Below are positions 21,473-33,089 of a stretch of DNA of 64,000 bases, piece by piece. The position numbers and the translations under genes were made by a program. The stretch spans positions 38,192,001 through 38,256,000 of the forward strand of contig CM114272.1 in the NCBI GenBank assembly GCA_050084515.1. The letters run 5' to 3'. The notes below the pieces were generated by a model. That model did not search any database. It worked only from the letters and a program-made list of their open reading frames with translations, and had not been told where the DNA came from. The stretch comes from Blasia pusilla. Its lineage: Eukaryota > Marchantiophyta > Marchantiopsida > Blasiales. Positions within the stretch are counted from its first letter, which is position 1; every line of letters starts with the position of its first letter.

Positions 21473-21604
21473 TTTTTTTTGGTTAAGGAAAAATTTTCTT
21501 TTTTGGGTGTTTTTAACGTTTGCAACCCGTCGGAGTCGGAAATGTTTTCCTTAACCAAAAAAAAATTTCAAAAATTTGCAACCCGTCGAATTCCAACGGG
21601 TTGC
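21473..21604. repeat. Inverted repeat and two further palindrome sites
   Basis: GGTTAAGGAAAA with its T-run (21473-21492) pairs with TTTTCCTTAACC and its A-run (21545-21564). A half-degenerate site lies at 21522 in the loop, and a further site at 21578-21604 has one mismatched pair. The surroundings are very A/T-rich. Confidence 0.8.
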
Positions 21605-21713
21605 ACTAAGTTCCCTCTCTTCAAAAAAAATCTCCAAAAAAATTACTCACTTTTTATCCATAATCTTTATTTTTTTTAAGAGAGTTTCAATTTTTTTCCC
21701 CTTCTGTGCCTTT

Positions 21714-21773
21714 CTTTCTTTTTAAGAGAGACTCTCCTCTCTTCCTCTCTCCTTCCTGAATACCAGCCCCCAC
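21714..21773 (-). repeat. Right terminal inverted repeat
   Basis: Reverse complement of the left end, starting at 21773 with GTGGGGGCTGG. Confidence 0.85.
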
Positions 21774-22560
21774 GTAAGGGGTTCGTTCAGATCAATTAAT
21801 TATCTGTATGTTAGTAGATTAGGAGGTGGTTTTAAGCACCTCACTTTTGATGAGTGCTCCAATCTGAGTAAAGAGGGGGGTTTCAAGATGAGAATTGAGA
21901 GGGGAGACAAGAGTGAGACTCGACGAGGGACAAGATCGACTTTGATGTGCATAAGATTGGGCTATCTCACAAAGCTTGAGCTATGGTTGCAAGCTTGGAC
22001 TTATGCTTGTCAGAGGAGAACATTGTGCTTGATCAATTTTGGCTTGAGAAAGAGGGTATGTGCACTCCACATGAAGAAACATGAACTAGACTTCCTCTTA
22101 CATTGGGCACGCGATAGGAAAGATTTGCTTTTTTTCCTTCGAAACATTATTGTAGCACATAGGAGTGGATCCACTAGAGGACGAGAAGCCCTTTAGGAAT
22201 TTCTCCAAGATCTAGGAAAAAATCTGAATAGGAAAGAGAAGGGGCACAAATTTTCAAAAAGGACAAAAGCATTGCCCAAGCACTCTTGCAATTTGGTGGT
22301 CGACCCGTAGCAAGATGCCTAGCATTGAACCTTATGGGCCCAAGTTTAAGTACATTAAAAAGAGAAAGAAGAAATTTGGCTCCCTAGCTTCCGATGCGAC
22401 ATTAGATCAGAGGTGTTTAAAGAAGTGGGACGGATATTGACTCCAGCAAAGGAGAGAAATGGCAGCACGGGGGTTGTCCTTGTGGTCTTTGCTGAAGACA
22501 AAACCAGGGTGAAAGGTTGTGTGACATAGTTTCTTAAACACTTTCCATTACATTCAACTA
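21774..22560. other. Region without supported gene
   Basis: It has an open stretch at 21888-22196 but no motif that I recognise. If the TIR element had inserted into the second LINE, LINE 5' sequence should resume here. I do not see it. Confidence 0.35.
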
Positions 22561-22569
22561 TTTGACTAC

Positions 22570-24558
22570 TTGAATTCTAAGGCATGTCTTGATTTTGAAG
22601 TCACTGTAATTGTTGTAAACCCTCTACATGAGAAACTTCCCAAACTAGTTGTTTGTGCAACTTGCAAATGTAATGGGTTTACAACAAATTGGGTAAGAGC
22701 TCAGAAGGAGGATATGAAAACCATGTGGGATGCATATTGTAGGGAATCCGTAAGCCGTGTTATTGGGAATGCTTCTAATGGTGATGCACGAAGGCGTCAA
22801 CTTATGCTTGAGGATTATATGGTAGAGGACCATATGGGGATCATCCTCGTAAGGGTCTGAATAGGGCAGGGTGGGGATTCACTGTACATGAATATCCTAA
22901 TGCGGATTATGGAGGGTTTGGTGATCAAGATCCTCCTCATTGTGGGAAGAATTTGTTAAACCCATTAGATAGAGCAAACCATCCAATTATGTTAGGTCCT
23001 TACATAGCGGCTTTAGAACAAGTACAATTGGTCTACAAACTTTATCCAAACAAGCAATATCATCTAACATTTGATGATACAAGAAGAAGGGATAGACAGA
23101 ATTGGGCCTTTGCCCAAAGAGTTGCAAGTAAAGGAGTGCAAGCTTGTCTTCATGACTTGCAAACACGTGAAGATGCTCTACAAGAGAGAACTTTGGGTAA
23201 ATAGATAATCTATCGATATGTGTTGATTTCATTGATATATTTTTTTCCCATGATTGTCTGAAACATGATTTTTGGACTTGAATCATGCATATGCTTTGTT
23301 TGAAAATCACATCATTCCTACGACTATGGGGGTTGTGGTTGAAGTTACATAGTGATACATATTTTGAAAAGAACATGATCAGTCTGCAAGCATTTCATGA
23401 CGTGAATATGTCATTTCACTATGTTGTGTAATTTATTTGTCTCTTAAGAGACAAATATATGTCCCTTCCTGTTCCTCTTCATCTAACAAGATCAAATTTT
23501 TGTGAAATCTTTTTTTTCTAAAGTCGGAGGGATGGCGGATCTTGAGCGGAATTATGATTTTGAGTTTTTGATGGATTTAGTCTCAAGTTTAAACATAATT
23601 GCTACATTAGAGTATGGTGTAAAAGGGTTGAAATTGGGCAGGGTCACAAGAAAATGGAGCATATTTGGCATGACTCATATCCTCTCCTTCCATGCCAATT
23701 ACCAATGCTTTTGGAGGATTACAGTTGTATTGCCATAGATGAACTTGTTGTGGATGCCTTGAAGTGCGGTTTGTGGGAGGCTCAAAATATTTGCATAAGA
23801 TTAGAGATGAATCCACATACATCAGAGATTGATACAAGGTGATGAATACACCTTGGGTGATAGAAACCCAAATCTGGAAGAAAGATGTTATTTCCATCTG
23901 GAACATGGAAACTGATCTTGATGAAGAGGTGGAACCAGAAGACAAAGTTACACCTCTTCGGGATTCAGACCTTGGGAGATCAGGATTTCCTCCTCCGACT
24001 AAAGATAGAAATGGCGACGACTTGGACCTCATTGATAATGCATTGTGGAACACGAGTGATACTAGTCCTACTTTACTTGGAGTTTATATGCTAGATAATG
24101 GATTGAATGATATAGATGTTGTTGGGAATGAAGTTCGTCATGTTTTTGAGGAATTCATATCTACATAACTTCATGGTAGGCACGAGAGAATCAACAAAGT
24201 AACTCCTATAGTAACATTTGAGGGGAGTCAGATATACAAGTCTAGTCTTGTTAGTCTTCTTGTGGGAAATCCTTCTCTTTCAAAAGATAGATTGAAAAGG
24301 GTCCAATATATAGGGAAGGTGAGGGAATATATTCACTGGAATAGTATCATGGAGAATATAGATAATAAAAGTGAGAAGATTATTTTCGATATTGGATCTG
24401 ATATTGCTATTATATTTGTATCAGGTTCAAGTGTTCTTCAACCATGCAAGTCCACTCGAGCATCATTGGCTGCAAACAAAGGGAGAGGAAAAGGAAAAGG
24501 CAAGACATCAAGGCCTAGAGACATTAACGAGGCATCTATTTTGAGTGGATGTGATTAA
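22570..24558 (+). pseudogene. Unidentified transposon-like coding remnant
   Basis: Several plus-strand pieces look like one decayed protein. 22570-22860 has a CATCKC pair and DARRRQLMLEDYMVEDHMG. After a frame change near 22830 it continues YGDHPRKGLNRAGWGFTVHEY and LLNPLDRANHPIML to 23204 (RQNWAFAQRVASKG). 23839-24168 is acidic. 24177-24558 includes VTFEGSQIYKSSLVSLLVG, LSKDRLKRVQYIG and a basic GKGKGKTSRPRD tail. The layout suggests a transposon protein with a C-terminal Lys-rich tail, but I cannot place the family. Stops and frame changes indicate decay, though introns are possible. Confidence 0.45.
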
Positions 24559-24560
24559 AT

Positions 24561-26500
24561 AATTTGGATAGGAAGAGTTCAGAAAATTTGGAGGAAATTT
24601 GGAGCCAAGTTTGCTCGATCTAGACATGAAGTGGATTTGTTAGATAGACATGTCCCTCTAAATGAAATTGGCCAATCTGTATGCCAAGTCATGGGGGGGG
24701 GGCAGGGCAAAGTAGGGGTGGTTTAATAGGGTCTCGCACGCACATGATATAGAGTATATATGTATAGTGAAGTTCCCAAGGGAAGAAGTACAAAACATGG
24801 CGGCAAGTGGGGGGATGAGAAAGAAGGGGAAGGTGGGGCCCACATGGACAAGTCTCTCTATAGGACGGATGTAAATCCATAGACATGAACATCTCTGCAG
24901 ACACAAATTTTTTCCATATGTAACCTTATGGAAAAAGTAATTTTCGGAAGTACTTTGCGAGGACCCTACAAACTACGAGGAGCAAAGACCTTAGAAAAGA
25001 ACTGTGTGAGAAGACTTCTCAAAAAATTACTTTGTGAAGATGTCTTCGCCAAGACATCTTGACGAAGACATCTTTGGGAAAGATAGGTAGTAAGCAAAGT
25101 AGATCAGTTAGAGTAGATAGAGGTGCAAGTGCGAACACCTAAATCTTTAGAAGTCATACTTGTAGGGACTAGCTAGGGAGGTGGATAAAAAGGGATCATG
25201 GAGTTGGAGCTAGGAGAAACATTGATCTAGTTAGGTATTGAGAATCAAATAGGTAGGAAGCTATTTAGAAATATTTTCACATCTTGAAAGGAGGAGGACA
25301 TAGGAGTAGTATAAAAAGGAAGTGTAGGAATTAATAGGTAGCAATTCGACCATTCCTTGTAGGGGAGGATGTTGTAATGGCTCAACCATAGCTAGGAGTT
25401 GTGTGTACATTCAAGGACCTCTCAACCTCTTAATGAGATAATAAATTTTCTCTAATTTTTATGCTGTGCATTTGGAGGTGATGGTCTTGATTTGATTGAA
25501 GATGCATGAGTATGTTGCTTGTGAGTGGTTGGGTCAAGAAGAATAGAAGAGTTCTTGGATGAGTGATCGCACTTTTTTAGACAAAGGGAATCTTGCAAAG
25601 ATGGATTAAGTTCTAGCCGCACAAGATCCTTTTCTAGAAGTCTTGAGATCGTGAGAAGATCTCGTTTTCCTTAAGGGCGACCTAATGTATTCGTTTGATA
25701 GAGGAATTTCCCTCATTGGAGAGATTGTTTGAGAGATATTTGATAACTTCATAGGGAAGACTTGATGTGAAAACATATCTTCTTATCGGTGAAGACCTTT
25801 GTACTTGCAAAATTGGTGAGAGATTCTTGTGGTTGGTTCAATTGGAATAGTTGAGTGATAATCCAATCCTCTTGGGGAATGAACTATATACTTAACAATC
25901 AAAACACTAAATTTGGAAATTATTGAGGCATTACAATTGTTCTCTGCTGCCAAGAGTGGATTAGAGAAGAGAGTTCCCTCTTCTTATTATAGAAGAGGTT
26001 AAGGAATTCCTTAGTGTTGAAATAGAATTTTCAAACGGGGCAGGAACACTTGAAGTGGTGGACCTATGTTGAAGTGGGGGATCCAAGAGAGGGCGGATGC
26101 GTTGTTTTGCAAGGAGTTGCATTGCCTTAGGAAAGTGCTTTCCTTCTTGTCAAACTATGTTTCAGGAGGGAGAGGAAAAGGACAAATTTTTTTCAAAGAA
26201 AAGAGGAAGGGAAGGAAGATTTAAGGAAGGAAATTGTTCACTTACGGTAAATGGTAAATGGGAAATAAATCAAGCCTATGTGACCCAAAGGATCAAAAGG
26301 CTAAAAAACACATCATAAGTAATACTCCGAAAGAGGAAAAGACCCTAGAGGCCTTATCCTAGCCAATGCGTAGAGCACTTGAGCAATGAATAATGATATC
26401 CCTAATATAAGAACCTAAATCATAAAGCACTAGTTATAGCAAAGAATAGAAATCCCTCACATCAATTTTATAGCTAGTCTAATCTCTTCAGATCTTAAAC
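24561..26500. other. Noncoding stretch, possibly LTR-like
   Basis: No supported gene. 24690-24925 resembles the end of the MITE at 28939-29405 (ACATGGACAAGTC.., CCATAGACATGAACATC, ending ATGTAACCT). 25038-25071 is a hairpin with 10-bp arms (GATGTCTTCG). 25310-25460 has TATAAAAAGG followed by AATAAATTTTCTC, the kind of promoter/polyadenylation spacing seen in LTRs, but I found no partner copy. The small ORF at 26097-26318 is Lys-rich and unsupported. Confidence 0.35.
25038..25071. repeat. Hairpin with 10-bp arms
   Basis: GATGTCTTCG at 25038-25047 pairs with CGAAGACATC at 25062-25071. The loop itself contains AAGACATC. Confidence 0.9.
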
Positions 26501-28383
26501 ATATAATAAACACATGTTCTTCATCCTCAATACTTCCTACGTCACATAACCTACAAATTTTTCGCTTCTATCAATGTTGAGCCATCGTCATTCCTTGATG
26601 CCTAGTCTAAGAGACCCATTCTAGTGTCGTGCGATAACTTGACGGAAGAAAGTAGAGATCCCCGCAAGTAGGTAGCTTTGTTCACAATATACAAGTATAA
26701 GATTAATATGAAGTTGATAATACTCCATTTTTGTGCCCAAGGTGCTCCAAATAATGTTGAGAAATCGCTTCTGTAGATGCTCATAGAGTGCCATCGGTTT
26801 CAAGTCCCAATCCTATTCAATCCCATTCTATTTTGTAGACCAAGTCACCATATTTATAATCCATCCTATGGAACACGTGGCTTGTAAAGCTTGATGAGGG
26901 AGGCGAGAAATATTAAGAGATCTCATCCTTGCAAATGATGGTCAAGTAGAGAGCCTCCGCATCGAGTGGTAGATAACTTGTTTCCACAAGAAGTATAGGA
27001 TACAGAGTTTGGTTTCTCACGCCCAATTCTTCTTGTAGAAAGATCTTTTGCACCCTCTCCACGCGCTCCCAACCTATCTTCTTACAAGTAGGGCCCCAAA
27101 CTTGGGTCGCATAAAAGATCTCAGGGAGAATTAAGATCCTAAATAAGAACTTTGTAAGACCCCAAGATACAAGATGAGTTTGTCTATATTGATTTAAAAG
27201 TGAATATAGAGCTTTTTAACCTACTTCTACTCTCTTTTGAAGGCAAAGAGCCCAACTATAATCATGAGAGAAATCAATGCCTAAACACTTATAGCTCTTC
27301 ATTTTTTCTACTTTTTTAATTGTGTAAAAGAACAAAAACTTGGATCTAGTATCCACTACAATGATTTTAAACTTCTTCAAGTTAACTTCTATCTGATTTT
27401 GGATACAAAAACTTTCCAAAGTGTCAAGGTGATTTTATAAACTAATGGCATCCCGTGCTAATAATTTGATATCATCTACATACAAGAAAGCTTTGATAAT
27501 AAAGTCTCCAAGCTTTACACCTTCACTTTCACATTCCTCCAACCACTTTTCAAGGTCATCTATGAAAACTCCAAATAGAGTAGGGGAGAGTGGACAATCT
27601 TGAATGACTCCAATAGAACTCAAGATCTCTTGAATTTATGAATCTTTGATTTTTGCCCATACCGATTCATACAATTTAGCCATCGCAGCAAGGAGATTTT
27701 GTGGAACTCCAATGGTTTGGAGCCTATACCATAAGAGCGTACCAGGTATTGTTTCAAAAGCTTTCTTGAAATCGATGAAACCGTAAAACAAAGCTTTCCC
27801 ATTGCCCTTGGATTTCTCCCATAGAACACGTAAGGCCAAGATATGGTCGATCGTGTTGTATGTTGGGCAAATTTTAACAAGCTTGAACTTATGCGTATCT
27901 TTGGAAAGACTCTATCCATGCACTCAAATTTTTCTCCAAAAATTTCCCACAAAGCTTGGCAAAAATACTACCCGCCATGATAGTGGGATAGTTTGTTACC
28001 AAATCCTTCCTTCTTGATTTGTGGATGGGAATAATCTCACGTAGTGACCAAGTAGTAGGAAAACCATAGATAGTAGCATCATCCAATACTTTGGTGAGGA
28101 TGGGTCCTATAGGATCACCTCCCCACTTGGGAAGTTCAACACAAAGACCCTCCAAATCTTCACATTTACCATTTGCTAGTTTTCTAAGTTGAATCATGCC
28201 CTCGGCTTCAAAGAATAATCGTGGGATGCCTTCACAACGTGTTATAGATGTAGCATGGGGCAAGAAATAAAGCTTTTCAGCAAAAGATATTAAAGACTTG
28301 GGATCTAGAGTAGGTTTTGATGATCCTACTACTAACCATTTCCAAAATGATTTCGAATCGTTGTGGATTTCGCTTGTAAACAC
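26500..28383 (-). pseudogene. Decayed LINE reverse transcriptase
   Basis: The minus strand carries an RT in at least four frames. 28383-27889 has the entry region (PKWGGDPIGPILTKVLDD, REIIPIHKS). 27839-27636 has GFIDFKKAFETIPGTLLW. 27623-27435 has DCPLSPTLFGVFIDDL and FLYVDDIKLLA (YVDD box present). 27419-27216 has the thumb (YKCLGIDFSHDYSWA). Beyond 27216 the frame is lost, with traces of the C-terminus to about 26500. It resembles the LINE at 12.6-15.9 kb more than the one at 9.7 kb. Confidence 0.85.
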
Positions 28384-28938
28384 TCCTCCTTACGTCACAA
28401 GAATGCTCCTTTCTTGGATTTCAACAAGTTCAAAGGTTCGTCATGAAAAGCTGACTTTGGATATCCAAAGATTTGTCCACTGATTCTTCAATTGGACAAA
28501 TCTTAACCTGTCTTGCTTGCAATGGGAGGCTTCGACTAACTTCTTTGGAAAAACACAACCTCTTTGGTATTCAAAGAATGAACTATTTTCAGAATTCTCA
28601 CCTTCATTATTACCCTCTTATTATCCGCTCTATAAGGCAAAAAAGAAGAATTAATCATCAATATATTAGCACAATATTATGTCATGTCATATTATACGAA
28701 AGAAATAAAGGTAAGATAGTAAGGGAAGCAAATCGTACCTACGAAAAATTGGATAACTATCTTCAATCTCTTTAGTATTGATTTCAACTGGGTGGGTGGC
28801 CTTTGGTACATTTCCTTTTATACATGGTAATAAATCTGCGATTAATTCTTTACATGTTCCACGAACCATAAAATTAGATATAGTAGAATAAGGCCTCAAA
28901 TAGATGGTGGAATTAGGGATCTCTAATATTATGATCAT

Positions 28939-29405
28939 GGTTGCATGGAAACGGACATGCCCGTCCATGGGATGGACATGCCCAATGGGTCCCTCACCTA
29001 GGTTTTTTCAATACCCGGATGGCCCGTGCAAGCTCCAAACGTGATAACAAGTGCATGCTCAGGTTGAAGGAGGCGGGGAAAAATTGGCCCATATGTAGCC
29101 CGCACTGGCACGTAGGGCGGGCTTTGGTCCACGCAGGGCCCGCAACCACACTCATGCTAGGCTCGCCTTGGATGGACCAGACTGCCATATGACAATTGGA
29201 GCTTAGGGCGGGCTACAAAATGGGCGACCAGTTCTTAGACAGGGTACCGGCTGGCCGAGTCCGAGTCTACGTTGCGGGCAGGGCGGGCTCGGATGTGGGC
29301 CAAGGATACCCAAGCCTGCATGGACATGTCCGTCCCAAGGACATACATAAGTCCACAGACATGGACATGTCCACGAACACTTACTTTGTCCATGTGCAAC
29401 CTTGA
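28939..29405. mobile_element. MITE-like element with short inverted ends
   Basis: About 465 bp, GC-richer than its flanks. It begins GGTTGCATGGA..GGACATG and ends CATGGACATGTCC..CCATGTGCAACC. Internal sequence is dominated by GGACATG and GGGCGGGCT motifs and has no coding capacity. The target-site duplication is unclear; a related TATGAT motif occurs on both sides. Confidence 0.5.
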
Positions 29406-29531
29406 GTATGATATTGTCGTAATCAAAAGTTGTACGTGGTTTGTCCTCACTGCCTAAAATAATAAGAATGCAGATATGTGGAAGCCTCTCTTTTAGAATT
29501 CCACTAGGCCCCATAAATCTTGGGTTGACAT

Positions 29532-29895
29532 TGTCACATCTGAGTAGCCGAGAGGCCAAGATCTATCATGGATAGGGCATAGGAGCCAACAGACTATCTT
29601 GAGTGTAACTTTGTCCCGAGGTGTTGGATAAGTCCGTTGTGTCAAGAACGTCGTTTCTAACAACTTTTCTGTTGAGGTCTTTCACAACCAAGTAACTTGT
29701 TGAGCAAGTCATCCGCCCTTGGTAACCTGTGCACGCAAGTTATAAGGAGGATGGCTATTGTTAGGGGAAGAGCCTTTTGGCTCTTCCCTACCCTATATAA
29801 GGAAGGAAGATGGCTTTCCCAAGCCATCTTTCTCATGTTGGGCCGTTGGAGCACCTCTCTTTTTGTGTGTGAGATAGGACCACGGTGCTAGCGTC
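29532..29895 (+). repeat. 5' LTR (364 bp) of the methyltransferase gypsy element
   Basis: Starts TGTCACATCTGAGTAGCCG and ends GGTGCTAGCGTC. It matches 38441-38804, equal in length and visibly about 85-90% alike. TATATAA at 29794-29800 lies between two perfect hairpins, 29765-29788 (GGGAAGAGCC arms, TTTT loop) and 29807-29830 (AAGATGGCTT arms). Confidence 0.9.
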
Positions 29896-31355
29896 GGGAT
29901 TTGCTGAGAGCACAGAATGGACGATGTAGATTGAGGAGTGGAGTTTTAGGCCGGGTGTACCGTTTCTACTACTTTTTATTTTTACATGAGAAAGATGTCA
30001 GGGGGCTGGTGGGAATTTGTTGTTTGCAGGTAGGCAAGCGAGTTGCCTCGATGGGGAGCCCCTAGATATGCTAGTTGGCATTTTTTGGTTTTTTTTTGTT
30101 TAGAAGGTTGTGCGCGGAAGCGTTGTCCATTTTTCTTTTCAGATCTTGCTAGTGTGGGTGACGAGGGACAGCAACAGAGTGGGGGTCAGGCATGAGCGCT
30201 TGGGTGCAGCAGAGAGTACTATTGGAGCGTCGAGAGAACGATGCATAAAAGGAGTGTAGAAGAGAAGCACATTGGGGCTTAGGGATAGGGCGCGAACGGC
30301 TAGGTTAGATCCCGGCTAGGAGGTTAGGTCGTACGACCGAGCGCCCCAATTAAACCATCCCCCACCCCGCATAGGGCCGCGGGCCAGACCCGTGCCCCTC
30401 CCCATTCTCCACGTGGTTGGGAGCACCATGGTCGGTGCCTTCACAACGTGGTAGCAAGGCGTACGTAGTACGAAAGGTGCACGTAGTACGAAAGGCATAC
30501 GTGGTCGACATGGTGGACATGGTAGGGCGGGCGGACATGGTAGGCCAAGTGGACATGGTAGGTCAGGTGGATGTGGTAGAGGGGCTGACATGTATGGGGT
30601 TGGATGTGGTTGATATGTTACGTAGTGGGAGAGTGTTGTTGAGACTTGGTGTTTTGCGAGCATGGTAGGATTCGCAACAGGAGTTGGGAAATTATTACGA
30701 GTCGATTGGGGATCGACGTAGTTGTTCTTCATCAAGTGTGGGTGCAAGGGTTGTGATAGAGACACACACGCCAATGCTGATGGGAGGTTTGACGTGTTGG
30801 TTGAGGAGAGGGTTGTTTTGCGGAGGTTGTCGCACCACATGGAGGAGTGTGTGTTGACGATGCCAAAGGTTGGAGGGCGTGATCAAGTTACCCATTCAAG
30901 TCCCTTTTCCCGCACTTATCTTATGTGATTGAGAGTGTTGGGTATCGGGTAGTTGGTGGGGCTAGATGGATGTAGCGATGGTGATGAGTCTAGTCTCCAT
31001 GCATGTGTAGCATGTCTGTGGATATACGGCAGTTTCCGAATAGGGGTCACGTGTTTGACCCGAGAGTATTGGCAGTTTAGGTGAGTAAGTTGGGAGGCTC
31101 ATGGTGAGCCGAGTGTTGAGTGTGCGTGAGGTCGGGTGTGTCGTCACGGGATTACCATTAGCGTAGGTAAGCTAGTGAGGAGTGTGGGAGACTCTTGGTG
31201 AGTTTGAGTGCTTGAGCGGGTGAGATAGGGTTGTCATCACGGTATTCTTCCCGGGTTTGGAAGAACGGGGTAGTGGGAGTAGTAGTAGTTCTGTGACAGG
31301 GAGTGGAGTGAGATACCGAGGGGTTACGAGTGAGGAGCTACCTTGACTTCAATCC
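29896..31355 (+). other. Leader region with tandem repeats
   Basis: Between 5' LTR and gag. 30456-30590 has short tandem units: three versions of TACGTAGTACGAAAGG, then five of about 18-21 bp around GGACATGGTAGG. ORFs here on either strand look like by-products of the repeats and I do not call them genes. Confidence 0.5.
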
Positions 31356-32510
31356 ATGGCTGGATCGTCATTACTGGACAGCGGGTCTCGTGACGAGATC
31401 GTAGACAGAGGCAGTGTCACTTGGCAGGAAATGGACAACATGGGCCACAAGGGCATGTGTCATTTCTCGGGTGCAGTGGGCGCCATCAACTTAGATGACT
31501 TCATCTAGGAGTTCAACACGTGAGGAGATTTCCATGAGTTACGGACCCTGACACCGTTCAACCCTTTCATGGCATGGAAGGGGTTGTTCCAACACTTGGA
31601 GGGTCCTCCGATGGATGATTACATGGATTTTTGATCGCTATATTCAATAGAGATTGATGCTTGGAGGATGTATTGGGCTCCAGGGTATGTGTTCACTAGT
31701 GGTCGCGAGGCATATGATGGGATCGTGAGAGGAGATAGACCCACACCATCAGCTCGGAGACTAGATGGAGAGGAGGGCAATGAGACAGGCAATGTGGCAG
31801 AGACCTCTGGTGGTAGAGGGCCACCTAGTTGCAGTCCCACACTAGAGTTCTTCCAATAGTTGGGGAAGAGCTACCAAGGCGTACGCACCAACAAGCTGAG
31901 CAGTCTACACGATTTTCAGCGATGATCGGGTGAGAGTCTGAGAGAGGCATTCACGCGCATGCGGAGGCTGATCATTGCTACATATGGAGTGATTGAGGCG
32001 TAGTCAGTCCAGTATTGGTACGGGATTCTGGATCGAGAACTATGGAGGAGAGTCCAAGATGCGGTGCTTATTCACATAGGGAATCCACATTGAAGGTGGT
32101 CTTCGAGTTGTCTGAGCGTATTGAGCGTAACATGAGTGAGGAGCAGGTAGTGACCACTGGATTTTCTCGAGAGTCGACAGGTCCACTACCGACGGTAACC
32201 TCACAGGTACCATAGTGAGCACTAGTACCATGCAAGCGGGACAGTGCGCTCAGAGAGTAGGCCATGTGCCGTGAGCCTATGAGGCAACGACCGGTGCCTA
32301 CATATGTTGCCCAGCAGGGACCGATGTTGTCTTGTTGGACGTGTAGAGGGGCCCATAAGCACAGAGATTGCCCACAACATAGGAGAGGACCACAAACACC
32401 TTCAATTGCTCAGGAGCCATAGAGGATGGCCCCGCCATAGTACCAGTCTTACTATTGCCACAAATATGGTCACACTAGGGATAAATGTTTTGACCTTTGT
32501 CGAGAGGCAT
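31356..32510 (+). pseudogene. gag of the methyltransferase gypsy element
   Basis: Opens MAGSSLLDSGSRDEIVD and continues through capsid-like stretches (FNPFMAWKGLFQHLEGPPMD, ARRLDGEEGNE) interrupted by TAG and TGA. Two zinc knuckles follow: 32332-32371 reads CWTCRGAHKHRDC, and 32456-32488 reads CHKYGHTRDKC with Tyr where the second Cys is expected. Most stops sit where one base change from CAG or CGA would give an open frame. Confidence 0.7.
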
Positions 32511-33089
32511 GTCTAGAGGTAGGATAAGGATTTGTGTGTAGTGCGGCTCGGGTTGAGGCTGCTGCGGTGGTGACTCGGGCTGCTGCAAGAGGCAATGAGC
32601 CATCCAAAGGTGGAGTTGAGATTGACCCACCAGAGGGGACCAATGGACGGCAGGCCACGGTTCCGCAGTCGCTCACGTTGTCAGAGGCACTTCACACACC
32701 ATCGATGGTGCCTCGACGACCAGTGGTGCCTATAGGTTAGGCATGTGCGCCAACATCACGAGGAGTTGGAGTGGCAGCTCCTATGCCGGCTTGAGTGGAG
32801 TCAATGTCAACCACAGTGTTGGAGGTGGCCACCATGGTGAGCCAGGCTCTATTATTTTCTGCTATAGAGTTGGCGACGTTGGGAGTTGGACCAGTTTAGA
32901 TGTTCCGACACGCCGCCACATTGTGTGAGCATGGAGATGTGACTGCCTCTTGTTCAGAGGTAGTTAAGGAGGTGGTGGAATTGCCCTCGGAGTAGGTGCT
33001 CGAGACGTCCCCCATAAAGTCATGGCATGCGACGGTGGCGAAGTTGGTAGATATGCCAGCTCGACCGACCATAGAGCAAGCCATGGTGA

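Larger units (their letters stand above)
15886..21773. mobile_element. TIR DNA transposon carrying an amino-methyltransferase-like gene
   Basis: About 5.9 kb bounded by terminal inverted repeats. Both ends start GTGGGGGCTGGTATTC and run inward through a purine-rich GGAGAGAGGAAGAGAGGAG tract to AGTCTCTCTTAAAAA. It encloses the methyltransferase-like gene on the minus strand, a diverged tandem duplication, about 20 palindromic sites and a large foldback. I found no DDE transposase signature, so either the 541-aa N-terminal protein is an unfamiliar transposase or the copy is non-autonomous. No clear target-site duplication is visible. Superfamily unknown. Confidence 0.75.

Noticed and set aside
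21262-21558. Lys-rich 98-aa protein
   Set aside because: Composition follows A/T homopolymers; the stretch overlaps palindromes and has no conserved pattern.
16389-21604. A CRISPR-like or ordinary tandem array
   Set aside because: Spacing is irregular, sites are palindromic and scattered through introns and flanks of a eukaryotic transposon.
30310-30900. Minus-strand Pro/Thr-rich protein of 174 aa
   Set aside because: The frame is a by-product of the tandem repeats in the gypsy leader and is opposite to the element.
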